This document shows positions 31,150-41,599 of a DNA stretch of 51,822 nt, piece by piece. Where the stretch lies: contig JAKSYS010000447.1 of the NCBI GenBank assembly GCA_022925895.1, positions 1-51,822 on the forward strand, written 5' to 3'. Both the position numbers and the translations under genes were made by a program. Within the stretch, counting starts at the first letter, position 1; each line of letters opens with the position of its first letter. The notes under the pieces were generated by a model that worked only from the letters and a program-made list of their open reading frames with translations, was not told where the DNA came from and searched no databases. The DNA is from Fragilaria crotonensis. Taxonomy: Eukaryota; Bacillariophyta; Fragilariophyceae; Fragilariales; Fragilariaceae.

Positions 31150-34100
31150 TTAGGGAGCCGGGGGGGACCAAGGAGCACCGTAATGACCCATGAGACGACG
31201 AACGTGGCGGTGGTGGAGCGTGGAACCGAGCGACTTGGTCAAGGAATCGGCGGAATTGACGACGCCAGGAATATGTGACAGGACAATCTCGTTTGCGGCT
31301 TTCCACTCCTGAAGGGCAAAGTGTTGAATATCGATGTGACGAGCACGCGGTGTGGGGCGACTGGCGTTGACCATGAGGATCGCAGCAGCGTTGTCTTCAA
31401 AAAGCGTGGTCGGACCTTGTTGAGGATATCCGAGCTCCGAAAGAATCGATCGAAGGTACTTGGCAATCTTGGCAGCGTGGACGGCGGCAAGGAATTCGGC
31501 TTCGGTGGAGCTTGTGGAAACCGTGGACTGAATCTTGGACTTGTAGGCCAGGGGACCTCCACAGAACATAAAAACAAGCCCAGTAATTGACCGGCGCGTG
31601 ACAAGGTCCGTTGCATGCGCGGCGTCGACGTACCCAGCAAGTTCAATCGAGGAATGCGGTTGCGGGAAGTCAGGGGAGAGTAGGATCAGGAGTGAGAATC
31701 TGGAAGTCGCCATGCGGAAGTGTTGCCAGAAACTTGTTTCGCCAATAGAGCAAACCCCAATTTTTCGTCATGCGTAAGTACCGGGCGACACGACGTAACG
31801 CGTCGTAGTGTACTTTCGCAGGATGATCGGAGAACCGTGCAAGTGTTGTAACCGCGTATCCGATGTCCGGACGAGCAACCACATAGGCGTAGATTAACGC
31901 GCCCAAGACACTTCGATACGAAAATCCAGCAGCCGTTTCGATGTCACAATATTCGGGTGTTCCGTCACGAGGCGCAGTGATGTAATCGTCAAACATCTGC
32001 TGTGTCGTTGAGGCGGCAAGAGGCTCGATAGGTTTCTCGTCGGTCTCGCGTGAGCCAGAGGAAGACCATCCATAGTGCGCAAGTAGTTTATCGATGTACG
32101 ACTCGCAAGTTATCTTGATGTAGCGGTCGCGTTGCGCGATGTCGACACCGTTGAAAGACTCCAAAATACCCTCGTCGCGGAGGTCGATACCATCTTCGGA
32201 ACATATCACACGAACGAGATCTTTAACAGCGTTGACATCGACACATCCGATAGCCAAATCGTCAACCTGACGACAGATAAGCATCCGATGCCCATTGTAT
32301 ATTCCTTGATACAAGCTGCGTTCGTGAGTCGTTGAAGTAAAACCATGACGAGCGATGACAGCATTGACAAACTTTTCCCAGAGAGCACCTGATTCTGGAT
32401 GGCCTTGGAGAGCGTGCTGAACAGGGAGCACCATATTTCGAGGAACGGATGTACCATGGCGAGCAAGATGCCAGTCGGCGTATTGATCGTCGATGATCAC
32501 AAACGTTGGTTGGTTTGGAGGCGGTGAGTTTGCATAAGCATTAGTCGCATCCACTTTCAAACTGATATATCCCTCGTGTGCACATAAAGCAAAGAAAAGA
32601 CGCATGCAAGGTTGTTCGATGCAGCTAGAGTAGGTGTTAGCCAACTTTAGCTGCGGGCTGCACGAGGAGAGCCATCGCAGCAATTTCGTGCCTTTCGGGT
32701 GCCGTCCCCTTGATAGCATAATTCCAATGCTGGCGAAGGACGATTGCGTCTTTCGAGCGACGACAGGGGCTCCATACATCTCTTGCTTTGCCATCGAGTC
32801 AAGTTGTTTGAATTCAGCGTCCTGCCATTCCTTCCAATTTGGAAGGCGCCGGAGTTTACGCCGAGTGAAACTTCCCAGGCTTTGCTCTGCAGGTGTCCCA
32901 TGGGTCGTTGTGTTCAGGGATCGAAGCAAAGCTGGACGTGATCATCGTCGAGCTCGCCAGATTCGCCGGGAAAACGAGACTGTTGTCGAACGGCTCCGGT
33001 CGCGGGGATGAGGACATGGACAGGATTGTCGAGACAGTGCGCAACTGATCCACGGAAAGATGAAGCGGTTGGTCGAGATGACGATCGACGACAGGGATGT
33101 ATCGATCCGGTGCAAAAACTATCTTGAAGGATTGTTCTTCGGATGTGGCGGCAGCTTGGAGTGCTTCCAGGATGGACGCTGCGGTGAAAACAGCGACATC
33201 ATTGATTGAAACGACGAAGGCGCCGATATATTTCCGACGAACGTTCCGGATGCGGGATGCGGTGGTGTTGGGTATGATGCCAGAGACAAAACCGCGTTTC
33301 CGAATGTGACATTCTTTGATCTCGAAGCCAAGGCTGGGATGTTCACAAGTGTTGGGAGGGGACAGTTCATCGAGCCGGTCGAATGGATCATCGGAGACAT
33401 CCAAATCGAAAGGGGGGTAGGTCCAGACGATCAGGATCGACAACGCCGCCGTCGGCCAAATTGCGCAAGAGCTTGACATTGGGGGGTGGTTCATCAAGAT
33501 CGTTCATTCCCTCATCGAATCGCGCATGGGTGGCGGTCTTGACGGTCGAGCTGCCAAGGTCAAAGTAATACATGACCTTCAGGGAGCGCGAGTACCCAAG
33601 AAAAATACCGAGACGTGAGTTTGGGACGACACGACCATATCGAGCAGTCGTTGGGCGAACGTGGATACGACACCCAAAAGTTCGAAGCTTCGCAAGGTTT
33701 GGAAGCGGGGCACCACACATCTCGTACGGGCTTGAAGGTCGATCGCCGTGGGGGGACGAAGTTGTACAAGCGAATGTAGTGGTAGAACGCATACGGCCAG
33801 AAGTTTGGTTGCAGATTTGCTCCAGAAAGCATGGTGCGAAGGGCGTCACCAATGGTTTGGTGCGGTCTTTCTCCTGGTCCATTTTGGTGCGACGAGTCCG
33901 GACCCGTGAGTTCCACAACATATCCGAAGTTTGCGAAGGTGCGGTGAATGTCTCGACACTTCCCGAGTTCGCCACCTCCATCCATTCGGACATACTTGTC
34001 CGGGCATTGTGGAGCGTTGCTGGCAAGCCAGCTGTTGATCCAATCGACGGGTGGAGCCTTGGTGGCAAAAGCGCGACCAAAGATTCGACCGCTGTAGTGA

Positions 34101-36577
34101 TCGGTCAATAGGACATAGCAGGTCTCACCGTTGAGTCCGACGAGAGTGTTATGTCGAATTGAGTCGCGGCTTTTCTGCACCATGAAACCAAAGTCAATTG
34201 ACAGGCCTTGGTTGCATGTCGTTGCCCGCATCGTCGTCCCTGTTCCCGAAGGGGCTTTTCGGAGCTTTGATGCAAGGCAAATCGGGCATCCTTCAATCTC
34301 GGTCGGGACTGTGAACTGAGGCATGCCTTTTACGAAGCGATGCATCTCTGACAACCGACGAAAGTTGATATGTCCGAGACGTTGATGCCACAACATTCTT
34401 AACGCCGATCGGCTCAACGAACGAATGGTATACGCTTCGTTGGAGGCCGAGGAGAACTCTGGAAAGGGATCCATGGCGTCGAGGAGCTCGGGGCGTTGAA
34501 CGATGAGGTTTGGTGAGTCGTCAGTTGTGATGACGCTGGTGGGCGTTGGTGTATCAAACTGATTGACAGCTGCCATTCCATTTCCATAAATGTAGCGTCT
34601 TGCTGAAGTGTCGGCAGGCGGAGAGTGACATGCTTCACAGGTCATGCCGTCGACGGGGTCGAGGATTGTAGCGGCGGTGACGGGAGCATGCTCAGTACAG
34701 AGCTTGCGGATGACTTGATTGGACGGAAGAGGCGCCAGATGGGCCTCAGGAGTCGGAGCGATCAGGGCCTCGGTGAACGTCAGCCCTCCACGGTTCGCCG
34801 TTGGTTGCAGGATGATGTAGATGTCTTGCGATCGACGAATCTTGTTCGGAAAATGGATGTGCCCAACGCCTTCAGTGAAACTGGACATGTGGTAGCCATC
34901 GGTGCCAAGTTGCTTGGATATCGCCGCATGCGAAATGATGATGCCCGGGATTGTGGGAGTGTAGTATGTCCGAATGAAAACGGACGTCGGTCCGCCGGCA
35001 TTTCCACGGTTGTCTACAGGCACACACAAGAAACCGACGCCAACTGGATGGTGTGCATGATGACCAGCATCGAAGAGACGCACATTGGTTCGATGAAGCG
35101 GGCGGTAGGCAAATAACAGATGGCGATCGTTGGCAGTGCAAGCCATGGACCCGTTGTCAGCGTGGGCGAACGAGAGGTGGCGGGCGCTGTCATACGTTTC
35201 TGCTAACCGACGCAGCAGGATGGGATCCGAAGCATCGTCGAGTAGGACCGTTTCTGATGGCGGGAGAGCAGGCGTGGTGTCAGCGACTGTCACGACGATG
35301 GAATTAATCGTGGGGATGTCGAAACAAGCCTCGAAGTCCAGTTCGTCGTCTGCAGAAGTGGCACGAAGGGAGTTCTGTTGGTAACCAAGGATCTCCGAGC
35401 CTTCATTCTCTTCATCGTCGTCCTCGTTGCCATTGTTGTGGATCGCAGGTGCGTCACCGATGGGCTCGTCCTCTAGGATGCGTCTCATGGTGCGGTTGGT
35501 GCTAGGAGCACCGTTGGACGGGCGATCACGAACACTGGCGGAGGTCAAGCGGCTTCGGAACTGTTTGTGCGAGTTCGCGATTTGGGCCTTGAGTTGGGGG
35601 TTGCGTTGAGCTAACCCTTCTGCGACGATGAAATCGACAAAACGGTTGCAGTCCTCCAACTTGTGCCCGGGGTGGTGGCAACCCAAACAGACAGCCGAAG
35701 CATCTTGGTTCTGAGAGATGGCACGGACCATGAGATCGATGGCGTCATCATCAAGAGTGGTGTCGGACGCGAAAGAGAACTCGGGGGATGCGGTCTCGAT
35801 GCGACGGATGATGGACGTCGGCGTGCGACCTGACGATGCGGAGGGTGGGTCGCGACCGATCTCGGAGGCATACTCGACGAACGTCGTCGCGAGTTGTGCC
35901 AACGAGAGCTTGAAAGGAAGAGCTCCGTCGTGTCCGGTGCGCTTATCACGCTCGACCAAACGTCGGATTTCAGGTCGCCACTCAGAGGACAAGTTGCGAA
36001 CTGAGAGATCCAAAGCCTCTGATTCCGTGTACGTTCGGGTGGCCTGGCGCTCACGTACCATGAAATCCTGCAGTCGACGGATGTACAAACTGAAGGGCTC
36101 TGTTCGACGTTGTCGAGGGATTTCGCTGGCAGTCGAAAAGACAGAATGCAGAAGGGGGTGATGGAGGCGGAACAAAGAGTACACTGCATGGTACCCTGCT
36201 TGAGGTGGACAGCCCTCAACGGCGCCTTGCTCTCTTGACCCAGCGGGGAAAGTGGACTCCTGGTTTAGGGCGGTGTAGATAAGCCCGGACATAAAAGCAT
36301 CCTTCTCGCGAACGGAAGCCGGTAGCCAAGTCCACCACTTGCCGTGAATGGAATCTTCTTGCGCAGATTCGTATGGCGGGCACCACACTCCCCATTGGAG
36401 ACACGTGGAACAGAACAACTTGTACCAGTGTACAAATGAATCGTTCCGGGTGGAGTCAAATTTTGGGATGCTAGCTTTGCGAAAATCCTTGAACTTAACC
36501 TCGCCGCACATAAACTGACTCATATAATCCTCAAACGACTCGGCACCGAAAGTTACTTCAGCCGAGAAGGGATGCAT
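31150..36577 (-). pseudogene. Copia gag-pol, frameshifted
   Basis: Main frame 33560-36577 (1005 codons). Gag ends in a zinc knuckle, CLGCHHPGHKLEDC (about residue 296). Protease has a DNGS active site near 473. Integrase has an HHCC finger ending CPIC near 762, then catalytic acids in LSIDFG, VRMDGGGE and GPGERPH (about 793, 865 and 902). A frameshift near 33750 moves integrase to 33388-34080. A PDZ-like segment lies in 32856-33497. RT is in 31670-32929, with VDATNAYANSP and QVDDLAIG (near 32260). RNase H is in 31150-31713, with YVDAAHAT, STEAEF, FEDNAA and SADSLTK. Domain content is complete, but at least four frame changes prevent one polyprotein unless some are sequencing errors. Confidence 0.9.
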
Positions 36578-37477
36578 ACGAGTGGGCGTTCGGGTAAGCG
36601 TTCCAGTGCGTGCCGTCGCCGCCGAACCAAAAGTGGGCGGGGTGGGGCATCGTCCGGAGGACTTTGAAAGCGGCCAGCAGCCACTGCTGGCGGTCCATGT
36701 CCACCAGTAGGTCGAGTGTCGACCGGTTGTCCGCGGAATGTCTGGGCGGCGGCGACGGCAGGGTCCGGAGTCACATCAACGTTTACATTTGGTGGGCGGG
36801 AATCGCTTCGTTCCTGGAGGCTTCCGTAGCAGCTGGTACCTCGACTTGAACCGACGTATCAATCACCGATGGCGGGCCTGCGTGAGAACGTCGGGAGCGA
36901 CTTTCATGTACGCTGTTGGACGTCGCAGAGGAGCCTGGGGCCTGGGGATATCGACCCCGGGCATCATGAAACGGATCAAAATAGGAACATAGACGACGTC
37001 CGATGGACGAGGACGATCCTTGAGACGTTGGATAATCAATCGTTGAAGTGCCGGCTTTCGCAACGAAATGATGGAGTTGCGATCGCGGGCATGATACATG
37101 CTGAATCCGGAATCCGTTAGCAAAGGCACCAAATCCTCAGAAAGCCAGGTGGTGTCTTCAAGTTGATGGAGGACTGACTCGCGGATTGCTACATGATAGT
37201 TCTCAAGAAGTGTCATGGTAGAAATATCGAAGACTTCTGTGAGTGGGATTTCTGCCATTGGGCAGTCCGCAATATCGACGCTGATAACGAGACAGTCATC
37301 GTCGTGTCGAATCTCCCCGGCGTCCGACATGTTAATATCAGGTTTCGGAAATATGCGGTCCCGGATGGTTGACCGAGGAGGTGTTCTGACTCGGGAGTGG
37401 TTACGTGGTTCCTGGTATCGTGTGACACAAAGAACATGGAGGAACACCAGATTTGTCGGAGTGGGCGCAGAATGCAA
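36553..37477 (-). pseudogene. Copia gag N-terminal region
   Basis: A 204-codon ORF (36863-37477) with a central segment from MSDAGEIRHDDDCLVISVDI, followed in another frame by sequence such as DRQQWLLAAFKVLRTM leading to the main gag-pol frame. It starts just inside the primer-binding site, as expected for gag. No known fold is evident. Confidence 0.5.
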
Positions 37478-37486
37478 TCGTAGACT

Positions 37487-37500
37487 TTGGGCTCATAACC
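37487..37500 (-). promoter_or_regulatory. Copia primer-binding site, initiator-Met tRNA anticodon arm
   Basis: The minus strand reads GGTTATGAGCCCAA directly after the 5' LTR. Its complement, TTGGGCTCATAACC, contains the eukaryotic initiator tRNA anticodon arm with the CAU anticodon. Drosophila copia is known to prime from a cleaved initiator tRNA at this same internal region. Confidence 0.8.
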
Positions 37501-37915
37501 TGTGAGACCCTCTCTAGTACGGCAGATCCACAAACCTTGACCCGCTTGGGAGTCGGGTTAGTGCGGAACCGACGGGAACAGAAGAGAGGGAACACGACAA
37601 CACAATGAACAAGAGCGTGGCGATGTTGAGAGGTGCGCGTCGCAAAGGGGTCGATGTCGGTGATGGTGATGTCGTGTGTCGTTGGCGTGGACGAAGCAAT
37701 AACTGTACCTCTTCACCCTTACGATCGTAGACCGGCAAGAATGCAGTGGAGGTAATAGTTTTAAGCTAAGTTAGAAGTTGTGTGCCGATGAAGTACACCG
37801 GCTTAAACTATACTAGTCGGAGTGGCGCGTCATACAAGACACGACCATAGATGGTATACTGTGCGCAGTTGAACAATAGCACAGTATCCAAGAATGTAGG
37901 AGATATGCACTGACA
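37501..37915 (-). repeat. 5' LTR of the copia element
   Basis: 415 bp, identical by eye to 30670-31084. Followed by the AGTTG target duplicate. Confidence 0.95.
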
Positions 37916-38258
37916 AGTTGGGTGTCATGAAATTCATGCTCCAACCCCAACCGAAAATTTGGTTTCCGGTTCGCAAATCGTTGTATCTTTTGTCACCTGG
38001 TGCATCTCCTTTAAAAGTCTTTTTACTTAACATTCTTTGTATTGTTTTATGATCACCAGCGCTTGTTTTAGATTTTTAATTGAGTAATCTCTAGCAAAGT
38101 TATGGTCGGAAATGCAATGAGGAGCATTGTTGGAGGTTCCGATTGTAGTAACATGCCGTGGCATCTCATACAAGTGAGTAAAAAAAATTCAGTACCGGTA
38201 GATAATCGGATAGTTAACTTTCTTACTGAATTAAGTCAAAAACCACTGAATTCAGTTA

Positions 38259-38489
38259 CCTAAGGAGAAGGGGCTGTTTCTAGATAAAAAGTCCTCAAGT
38301 ATGAATGCCTGGTGGTACCGAGTTCCATACGACCAATGCAGTGTGAACAATCCTGGCAATGCTTTCCATTGGACTTGCTGTATAAAAATCTATCTCACCC
38401 CATCCTCATCATGTTTACAAAAACAAATGCAATTGTTCTTGTGGATCACCCACCAGAGTTTGAACCGGTAACGCTTTTCACTTTCTCTC
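38259..38489 (+). repeat. Unit U5', second copy of U5
   Basis: Same as 22477-22707, including the deleted array and the gene start, as part of direct repeat D2. Confidence 0.85.
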
Positions 38490-38698
38490 CCTAAGGCAAA
38501 GGGGTTCGAACTGGTTAAAAAATCCTCATGTATACTTTTACTTCATACGCCCGGAGTGGTGATTTCACGCCCGGAGGGGGATTTTTCATGCCCGGAGGGA
38601 TATTTTACTTAGGAATTACTACGTCCGGAGGAGAATTACTCGCCATACGGAGACAATATTACACGTAGTTACATGGTATTGTCAGAATGTTTTTGCAG
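38490..38698 (+). repeat. Unit U6' of the CCTAAGG family, longer copy
   Basis: Starts CCTAAGGCAAAGGGG and continues past the point where U6 at 22708 stops. Contains an array at 38545-38652 and is cut by U7. No coding sequence. Confidence 0.8.
38545..38652 (+). promoter_or_regulatory. U6' motif array: ACGCCCGGAGGGG-like sites
   Basis: Sites begin near 38545, 38566, 38587, 38620 and 38641: spacing 21, 21, 33 and 21 bp. Variants are ACGCCCGGAGTGG, ACGCCCGGAGGGG, ATGCCCGGAGGG, ACGTCCGGAGG and CCATACGGAG. Confidence 0.7.
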
Positions 38699-38758
38699 CC
38701 CTTAGGGGGCGGAGTTCAAACTACATTTATTTTATTTGTGAATGATTTTGTTTACTTG

Positions 38759-38856
38759 ATACCACGGGAGGGACTTCTATTTAGGAAGATGTACCACAGG
38801 AGGGATTTTCCTTGCCATGGGAAGGACTTTTACTTAAGGACTAATACCATGGGAGG
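38759..38856 (+). promoter_or_regulatory. U7 motif array: TACCACGGGAGGG-like sites
   Basis: Sites begin near 38759, 38791, 38814 and 38843: spacing 32, 23 and 29 bp. Variants are ACCACGGGAGGG, ACCACAGGAGGG, CCATGGGAAGG and ACCATGGGAGGT. Confidence 0.65.
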
Positions 38857-39017
38857 TATGGAATTCATCACACTCTCTATCGCCCTTGTAGTGTGAAAAT
38901 CAGTGCGCCAATTTTCAAATGAAAGCCATATCATTCATCCCTCAACTCCATTCTCAACAACCACAACAAACCATGGACTTTAATGTGTCTCAGACGACAA
39001 GCACCAAATGAAAGGCA

Positions 39018-39374
39018 ATGGTCCTTCAAGACATTCCACAAGAGGATTCAGACCCCATGCTTCCTATTAGGGATCTTTTCACATTTTCTCCTTTTGGTTT
39101 ATGCTGTCGGCAATGTAAAAATAATTCAATTATTCAGCGTGATGAGCAATGCATCTCCCGGCATTAAAAAAACATGGTATGGCCAGCAGAGTTGCTTTGG
39201 TTTGTGCAACTTGAAATTGCAAAGGCCTCAGGATCCACTGAATCATACCGAAGCGACAAGAATACCTACACTGGTTATTCCTGTAGTTGTGGGATTGTTT
39301 TTCAATTAAGAATAGACAACGCACTTCGACATTGCAAAAGAATGGGTTGTGACGCATCCAAACTGCAAAAACTT
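39018..39374 (+). pseudogene. N-terminal fragment of the zinc-finger helicase gene in U7
   Basis: From ATG 39018 (MVLQDIPQED) the frame reads LRDLFTFSPFG-type sequence with CRQC and ISRH, the same N-terminal finger as U2 and U8, then meets a stop and shifts frame. A second piece gives ESYRSDKNTYTGYSCSCG and ALRHCKRMGCDASKL. The rest of the gene is absent because another element starts at 39375. Confidence 0.7.
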
Positions 39375-39900
39375 CGAAATAAATTCCGAGTCTTGTCCAA
39401 ATTTCTACACGCAGTGGTTCCCCGGGAAAGAGAACAAGGTGGCAGACATGCACCTCGCCGGAGTTCCAAGTGAGACGATTCAGATGGTGGGGAGGTGGCG
39501 AAGCCAGACGTTCATGAGATACCTCAGAATTCAAGTGCCAGACTCGACACTCGGAGTAGCCGCACGCATGACGAGTCGACAATCTTTCTATACAATCGCC
39601 CCAGATTCTGCGGACGAACGACAACCGGAAAATGGCGGAAACCAGGTCGACTCACAATCGCGCGACGGACCCCCGCTAGATAACTATCACGGGACCGACA
39701 CCGCGAGACGAACCAGGAGAGAGAGACAAAACTATTAGGACCAGATTCCGATGCCATCTATTTATTTCTACTAGTCTCACGAGCACAAAAGAGAAACGAG
39801 AATGACCACAGACAACACACGAATCGACGCGACAGTGCGCGAGACAACGGTACGATGAAACCACAAAGAAGACGACTCATCCGACTCGGAATTTATTTCG
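39375..39900 (+). mobile_element. 0.5-kb deletion derivative of the Ngaro element with inverted ends
   Basis: 39405-39450 matches 27843-27889, and 39451-39883 matches about 28973-29405. The join lies at the shared word CATG. The right end repeats the B terminus after a further 30-bp loss between GACT repeats. The left 30 bp (39375-39404) are the reverse complement of the B terminus. So 17-bp inverted repeats bound it: CGAAATAAATTCCGAGT at 39375-39391 and its complement at 39884-39900. It keeps the recombinase H-X2-R-distal and Tyr region only. Confidence 0.85.
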
Positions 39901-40059
39901 ATGCCTGTTGCTTGTCCCCAGCAGCAGGTACTTGTACTGTGCTGTTGATATGTGAGCAAGAAAAGTTGCTCCTGTATGATAGTCTGCATTGCATAATGTA
40001 CAATGTGCAAAGTACTCCGAATTGATCTTCAGACGTGCTCCAAGTACTTATGCATGAAT

Positions 40060-41568
40060 TCAAACTGCTATGTGGTAGACTAAACGCCGCTCGCCGCCTG
40101 CAAGTTTTTTCTCGTGCCGCATCCTCAGTGCTGTGTTAGCTCCTTTCGATGCCCTCAGCTTCTTGATGTGCGCTTCCAAAGCCTGACCAGATTTCATGCG
40201 TTCCTCTTCACTAGCATACACTTCAGGGATTTGCGAGGAAAGAATGCCTCTTCCCTTCGCCCTCCACGTATCAACTACTTGAGAAGCAATAAAGTCTCCA
40301 AAAGCGCTATCCCCACGCACGACTGCATCACATTGCTTTGCAATCTCGAAGGTCCCAAGAATCGCAATCACCTCATCTTTGGGTGTAGGCTCCGTAACAT
40401 GACGCATAAATTCTGCTTCTGTACCTCGACTTCGCGTCCGGTTGATCCAGTGCCAATTGATATGCGAATGGAATTCCCGCGCTTCGTCAATCGCGTTGGC
40501 GTCGTCCGTCAACAAAAATATATTGGACCCCGGTTGGCGGCGTTCCTTTGGGAGCTGATTGAGGTAATCAGATATTGGGTGATAGCCTCGAAATCGTGTA
40601 AACCTTTTTTTTTGAAGAATGACATCACCTCGTCGCACGTGCATCACAGTGCAGGATGCATTTGACGGAAACGGTGGCCTTTGATCGTCCACAAAATTCA
40701 CAACAGCTCGACGAATCCATTGCTGGCCCCGACTAAGGTATTGATACACCCACGGCCATTCTTTCACGTCACGCCGATGCACTGCCTTGTTACCTTGAAA
40801 TGCACGCGAATGATTGACCTTGCATTTTGTAATTGGGAGAAAGTAGCAATTGAGGTCTTTTGAGGCGCAAGTCGCGTTGGAGCCATCCCTTGCAGCAGCA
40901 TATTGCCACACCTGCTTTTCGTTGCCAGGGTTGCATTGTACAATCATTGGCTTTTGTTCCGCTAGGGCAGTTAACAAACCTTTCCCCAAAGCATTGAAAT
41001 CCGCACCCCATCCTGAGCTTATCAAGTTCTGCGGGAGCACCGTATCGCATTCTGTAGGAAACTGATTCCTATGCACTTTTCGTAGAAAATCCAACTTCTC
41101 TGGGTTGACTTCCAATTCGAAGCATTGATGTGTCGAATTTTGGTGCCCAATGACAAAATCAGGATGATGCGTCCACCATTCGTCAATATCGAACGTATCC
41201 GTATCCACGTCCCACCCCAAACAAAATCGATCGATACTGGCGTTCCGGATCTGCGAGATGACAATGCTTGCTGCGGCGTCGGCCGCTAGGGGCGACACTC
41301 CACTGGTGGATGATGTGAACCACCGTGGACTCTTGACACGATTAACCCGTGTTACTGCGTCTGGTCTCATTTGCACGTTCACGTTCCTAACCAGCTGCAT
41401 CATGGCCAGCATCACGGCGAACACTGATAAAATCGAGATGGCTACTTTGATAGGCCTGCATTTCGTCGCCCGCATCTTGAATGGCATCCTTTCACATTCA
41501 CAATTCACAGGCCACAAACTACCGGTACCAGGGTATTTTTGGATAAATAGGGCTATGGGTCTGTCCAA
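40060..41568 (-). CDS. GT23 fucosyltransferase-like type II membrane protein
   Basis: An intact 502-residue ORF. A hydrophobic segment at about 41-60 (VAISILSVFAVMLAMMQLV) after basic residues marks a type II Golgi or ER anchor. Met28 or Met32 would give a shorter, more typical cytosolic tail, so the start could be internal. The lumenal part has CTVMHVRRGDVILQKK near residue 310, matching the nucleotide-sugar-binding HVRR(T/G)D motif of GT23 and related fucosyltransferases. NIFLLTDDANAIDEA and AIAKQC/DAVVRGDSAFG-type blocks follow, also typical. FUT8-like enzymes add fucose to N-glycans; acceptor here unknown. No coiled coil or SH3 region characteristic of animal FUT8 is evident. Several N-glycosylation sites are present. 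The ORF is intact, so probably a functional host gene. Confidence 0.7.
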   Translation of the reverse strand: MDRPIALFIQKYPGTGSLWPVNCECERMPFKMRATKCRPIKVAISILSVFAVMLAMMQLVRNVNVQMRPDAVTRVNRVKSPRWFTSSTSGVSPLAADAAASIVISQIRNASIDRFCLGWDVDTDTFDIDEWWTHHPDFVIGHQNSTHQCFELEVNPEKLDFLRKVHRNQFPTECDTVLPQNLISSGWGADFNALGKGLLTALAEQKPMIVQCNPGNEKQVWQYAAARDGSNATCASKDLNCYFLPITKCKVNHSRAFQGNKAVHRRDVKEWPWVYQYLSRGQQWIRRAVVNFVDDQRPPFPSNASCTVMHVRRGDVILQKKRFTRFRGYHPISDYLNQLPKERRQPGSNIFLLTDDANAIDEAREFHSHINWHWINRTRSRGTEAEFMRHVTEPTPKDEVIAILGTFEIAKQCDAVVRGDSAFGDFIASQVVDTWRAKGRGILSSQIPEVYASEEERMKSGQALEAHIKKLRASKGANTALRMRHEKKLAGGERRLVYHIAV

Positions 41569-41599
41569 TGGGGGAATTCGATTTTGTTGTGAGTTGTGA

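Larger units (their letters stand above)
30670..37915 (-). mobile_element. Complete Ty1/copia retrotransposon, 7.2 kb
   Basis: Two 415-bp LTRs (30670-31084 and 37501-37915) look identical, begin TGTGAG and end TGACA, and are flanked by the 5-bp duplication AGTTG (30665-30669, 37916-37920). Primer-binding site and polypurine tract are both present in minus orientation. The order gag, protease, integrase, RT, RNase H is copia type. The coding region has several frameshifts despite the fresh-looking LTRs. Confidence 0.95.
30579..38517 (+). repeat. 687-bp direct repeat, copy D2, split by a copia element
   Basis: D2 is 30579-30669 (91 bp) plus 37921-38517 (597 bp). The sum of 688 equals D1 plus a single extra T in CTTTTTACTT near 38020. 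The split point carries the copia target duplication AGTTG. Confidence 0.9.
38699..39374 (+). repeat. Unit U7 of the CCTAAGG family (CCCTTAGG variant)
   Basis: Begins CCCTTAGGGGGCGGAG, a one-base variant of the usual start. The array is at 38759-38856, a leader follows, then a helicase-family gene start near 39018. It is cut at 39375 by a Ngaro deletion derivative. Confidence 0.75.
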
